Shown here: positions 5,342 through 5,509 of the stretch, in pieces | How the letters are laid out: each line of letters opens with the position of its first letter | How positions within the stretch are numbered: position 1 is the stretch's first letter | Assembly (NCBI GenBank): GCA_031290855.1 | Contig: JAISLM010000019.1 | Span: forward strand, 1 to 5,509 | Direction: 5' to 3' | Source: Spirochaetaceae bacterium | Lineage (GTDB): Bacteria > Spirochaetota > Spirochaetia > Treponematales > Breznakiellaceae | DNA length: 5,509 nt | Translations under genes and position numbers: made by a program | Notes under the pieces: generated by a model | The model's database searches: none | Told to the model about the DNA's origin: nothing | Seen by the model: only the letters and a program-made list of their open reading frames with translations

Positions 5342-5495
5342 TGCCAAACACCGCTGCGCGATGGTTGGCCGCAAACAGAGGAACGTATTGAAAAACCGGC
5401 CTTTTCCGGGTAGGATTCATACGTTTTTACAGGCCCCGGTTCAGCGCTTTCCAGCAAAGAAATTTCGCTGTTCCGGGGCTTCCTCTTTTGTATAC
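5342..5495 (-). promoter_or_regulatory. Structured 5' leader of the lipoprotein gene (candidate)
   Basis: Besides the palindrome at 5321-5341, the leader holds GCCCCGGTTCAGCG (5433-5446) facing CGCTGTTCCGGGGC (5466-5479), 12 of 14 positions complementary. It also holds AACGTAT (5382-5388) facing ATACGTT (5419-5425), a perfect 7-bp stem enclosing further CCGG pairs. With the edge promoter the leader would be close to 200 bases. I cannot match it to a known riboswitch class. A 60-codon minus-strand frame (5502-5320) crosses it, but its ATG overlaps the -10 box and it looks unlike a gene. Confidence 0.4.
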
Positions 5496-5500
5496 ATTCC

Positions 5501-5509
5501 ATTATAGCA
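5501..5509 (-). promoter_or_regulatory. Extended -10 promoter element at window edge
   Basis: The minus strand begins TGCTATAAT, a perfect TATAAT with an upstream TGN extension. It faces the lipoprotein gene, with no other gene in between. The -35 region lies outside the window. Confidence 0.5.

Noticed and set aside
5320..5502. 60-codon minus-strand frame in the lipoprotein leader
   Set aside because: The ATG overlaps a perfect -10 box, the frame spans three inverted repeats, and no Shine-Dalgarno site is visible. A short peptide gene is not excluded, but support is too weak to annotate.

Overview
The window looks like an accessory stretch of a spirochaete chromosome, most likely a termite-gut-type Treponema. 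The reasons are a degenerate BspA-like leucine-rich-repeat surface protein, a lipoprotein with a relaxed spirochaete-style lipobox, and a small RAYT-like protein of a kind I associate from memory with multi-copy genes in those genomes. The genus is an inference; no rRNA or other strong marker is present. The helicase gene and the RAYT extension are clearly GC-rich, while the lipoprotein gene and the 4370-4480 repeat region are more AT-rich.

Layout. (1) 1-266, plus strand: the last 87 codons of an IS5-family DDE transposase, with a candidate terminal inverted repeat just before its stop. (2) 253-2583, minus strand: a full-length MrfA/YprA-type DEAD/DEAH helicase with the C-terminal four-cysteine cluster. 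Its 3' end runs into the insertion sequence, so the two genes overlap tail to tail. (3) 2702-3275, minus strand: the C-terminal remnant of a leucine-rich-repeat protein with two frameshifts and no N-terminus. An imperfect hairpin with a short T run separates it from the helicase. (4) 3314-4100: a roughly 787-bp segment bounded by a 17-bp inverted repeat. It carries a RAYT-like gene on the plus strand (3457-3993), interrupted by an in-frame TAA and lacking the HUH histidines, with a GC-rich 3' extension made of a 66-bp in-frame tandem duplication. (5) 4101-4484: no convincing gene, but two adjacent hairpins sharing a TTTCCCAAAAC core. (6) 4485-4570: a strong Rho-independent terminator and competing hairpins behind a lipoprotein gene. 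(7) 4557-5297, minus strand: an unrecognised 246-residue lipoprotein with a clear signal peptide and Shine-Dalgarno site. (8) 5298-5509: a structured leader with three hairpins and a promoter-like TGCTATAAT at the window edge.

The genes do not form one pathway. The window reads as one conserved DNA-repair helicase and one intact lipoprotein, with an insertion sequence, a decayed surface-protein gene and a RAYT/inverted-repeat element accumulated around them. The most novel-looking part is the RAYT-like element with its own inverted repeats and dispersed GGTCAGAC motif. The structured leader of the lipoprotein gene comes second.
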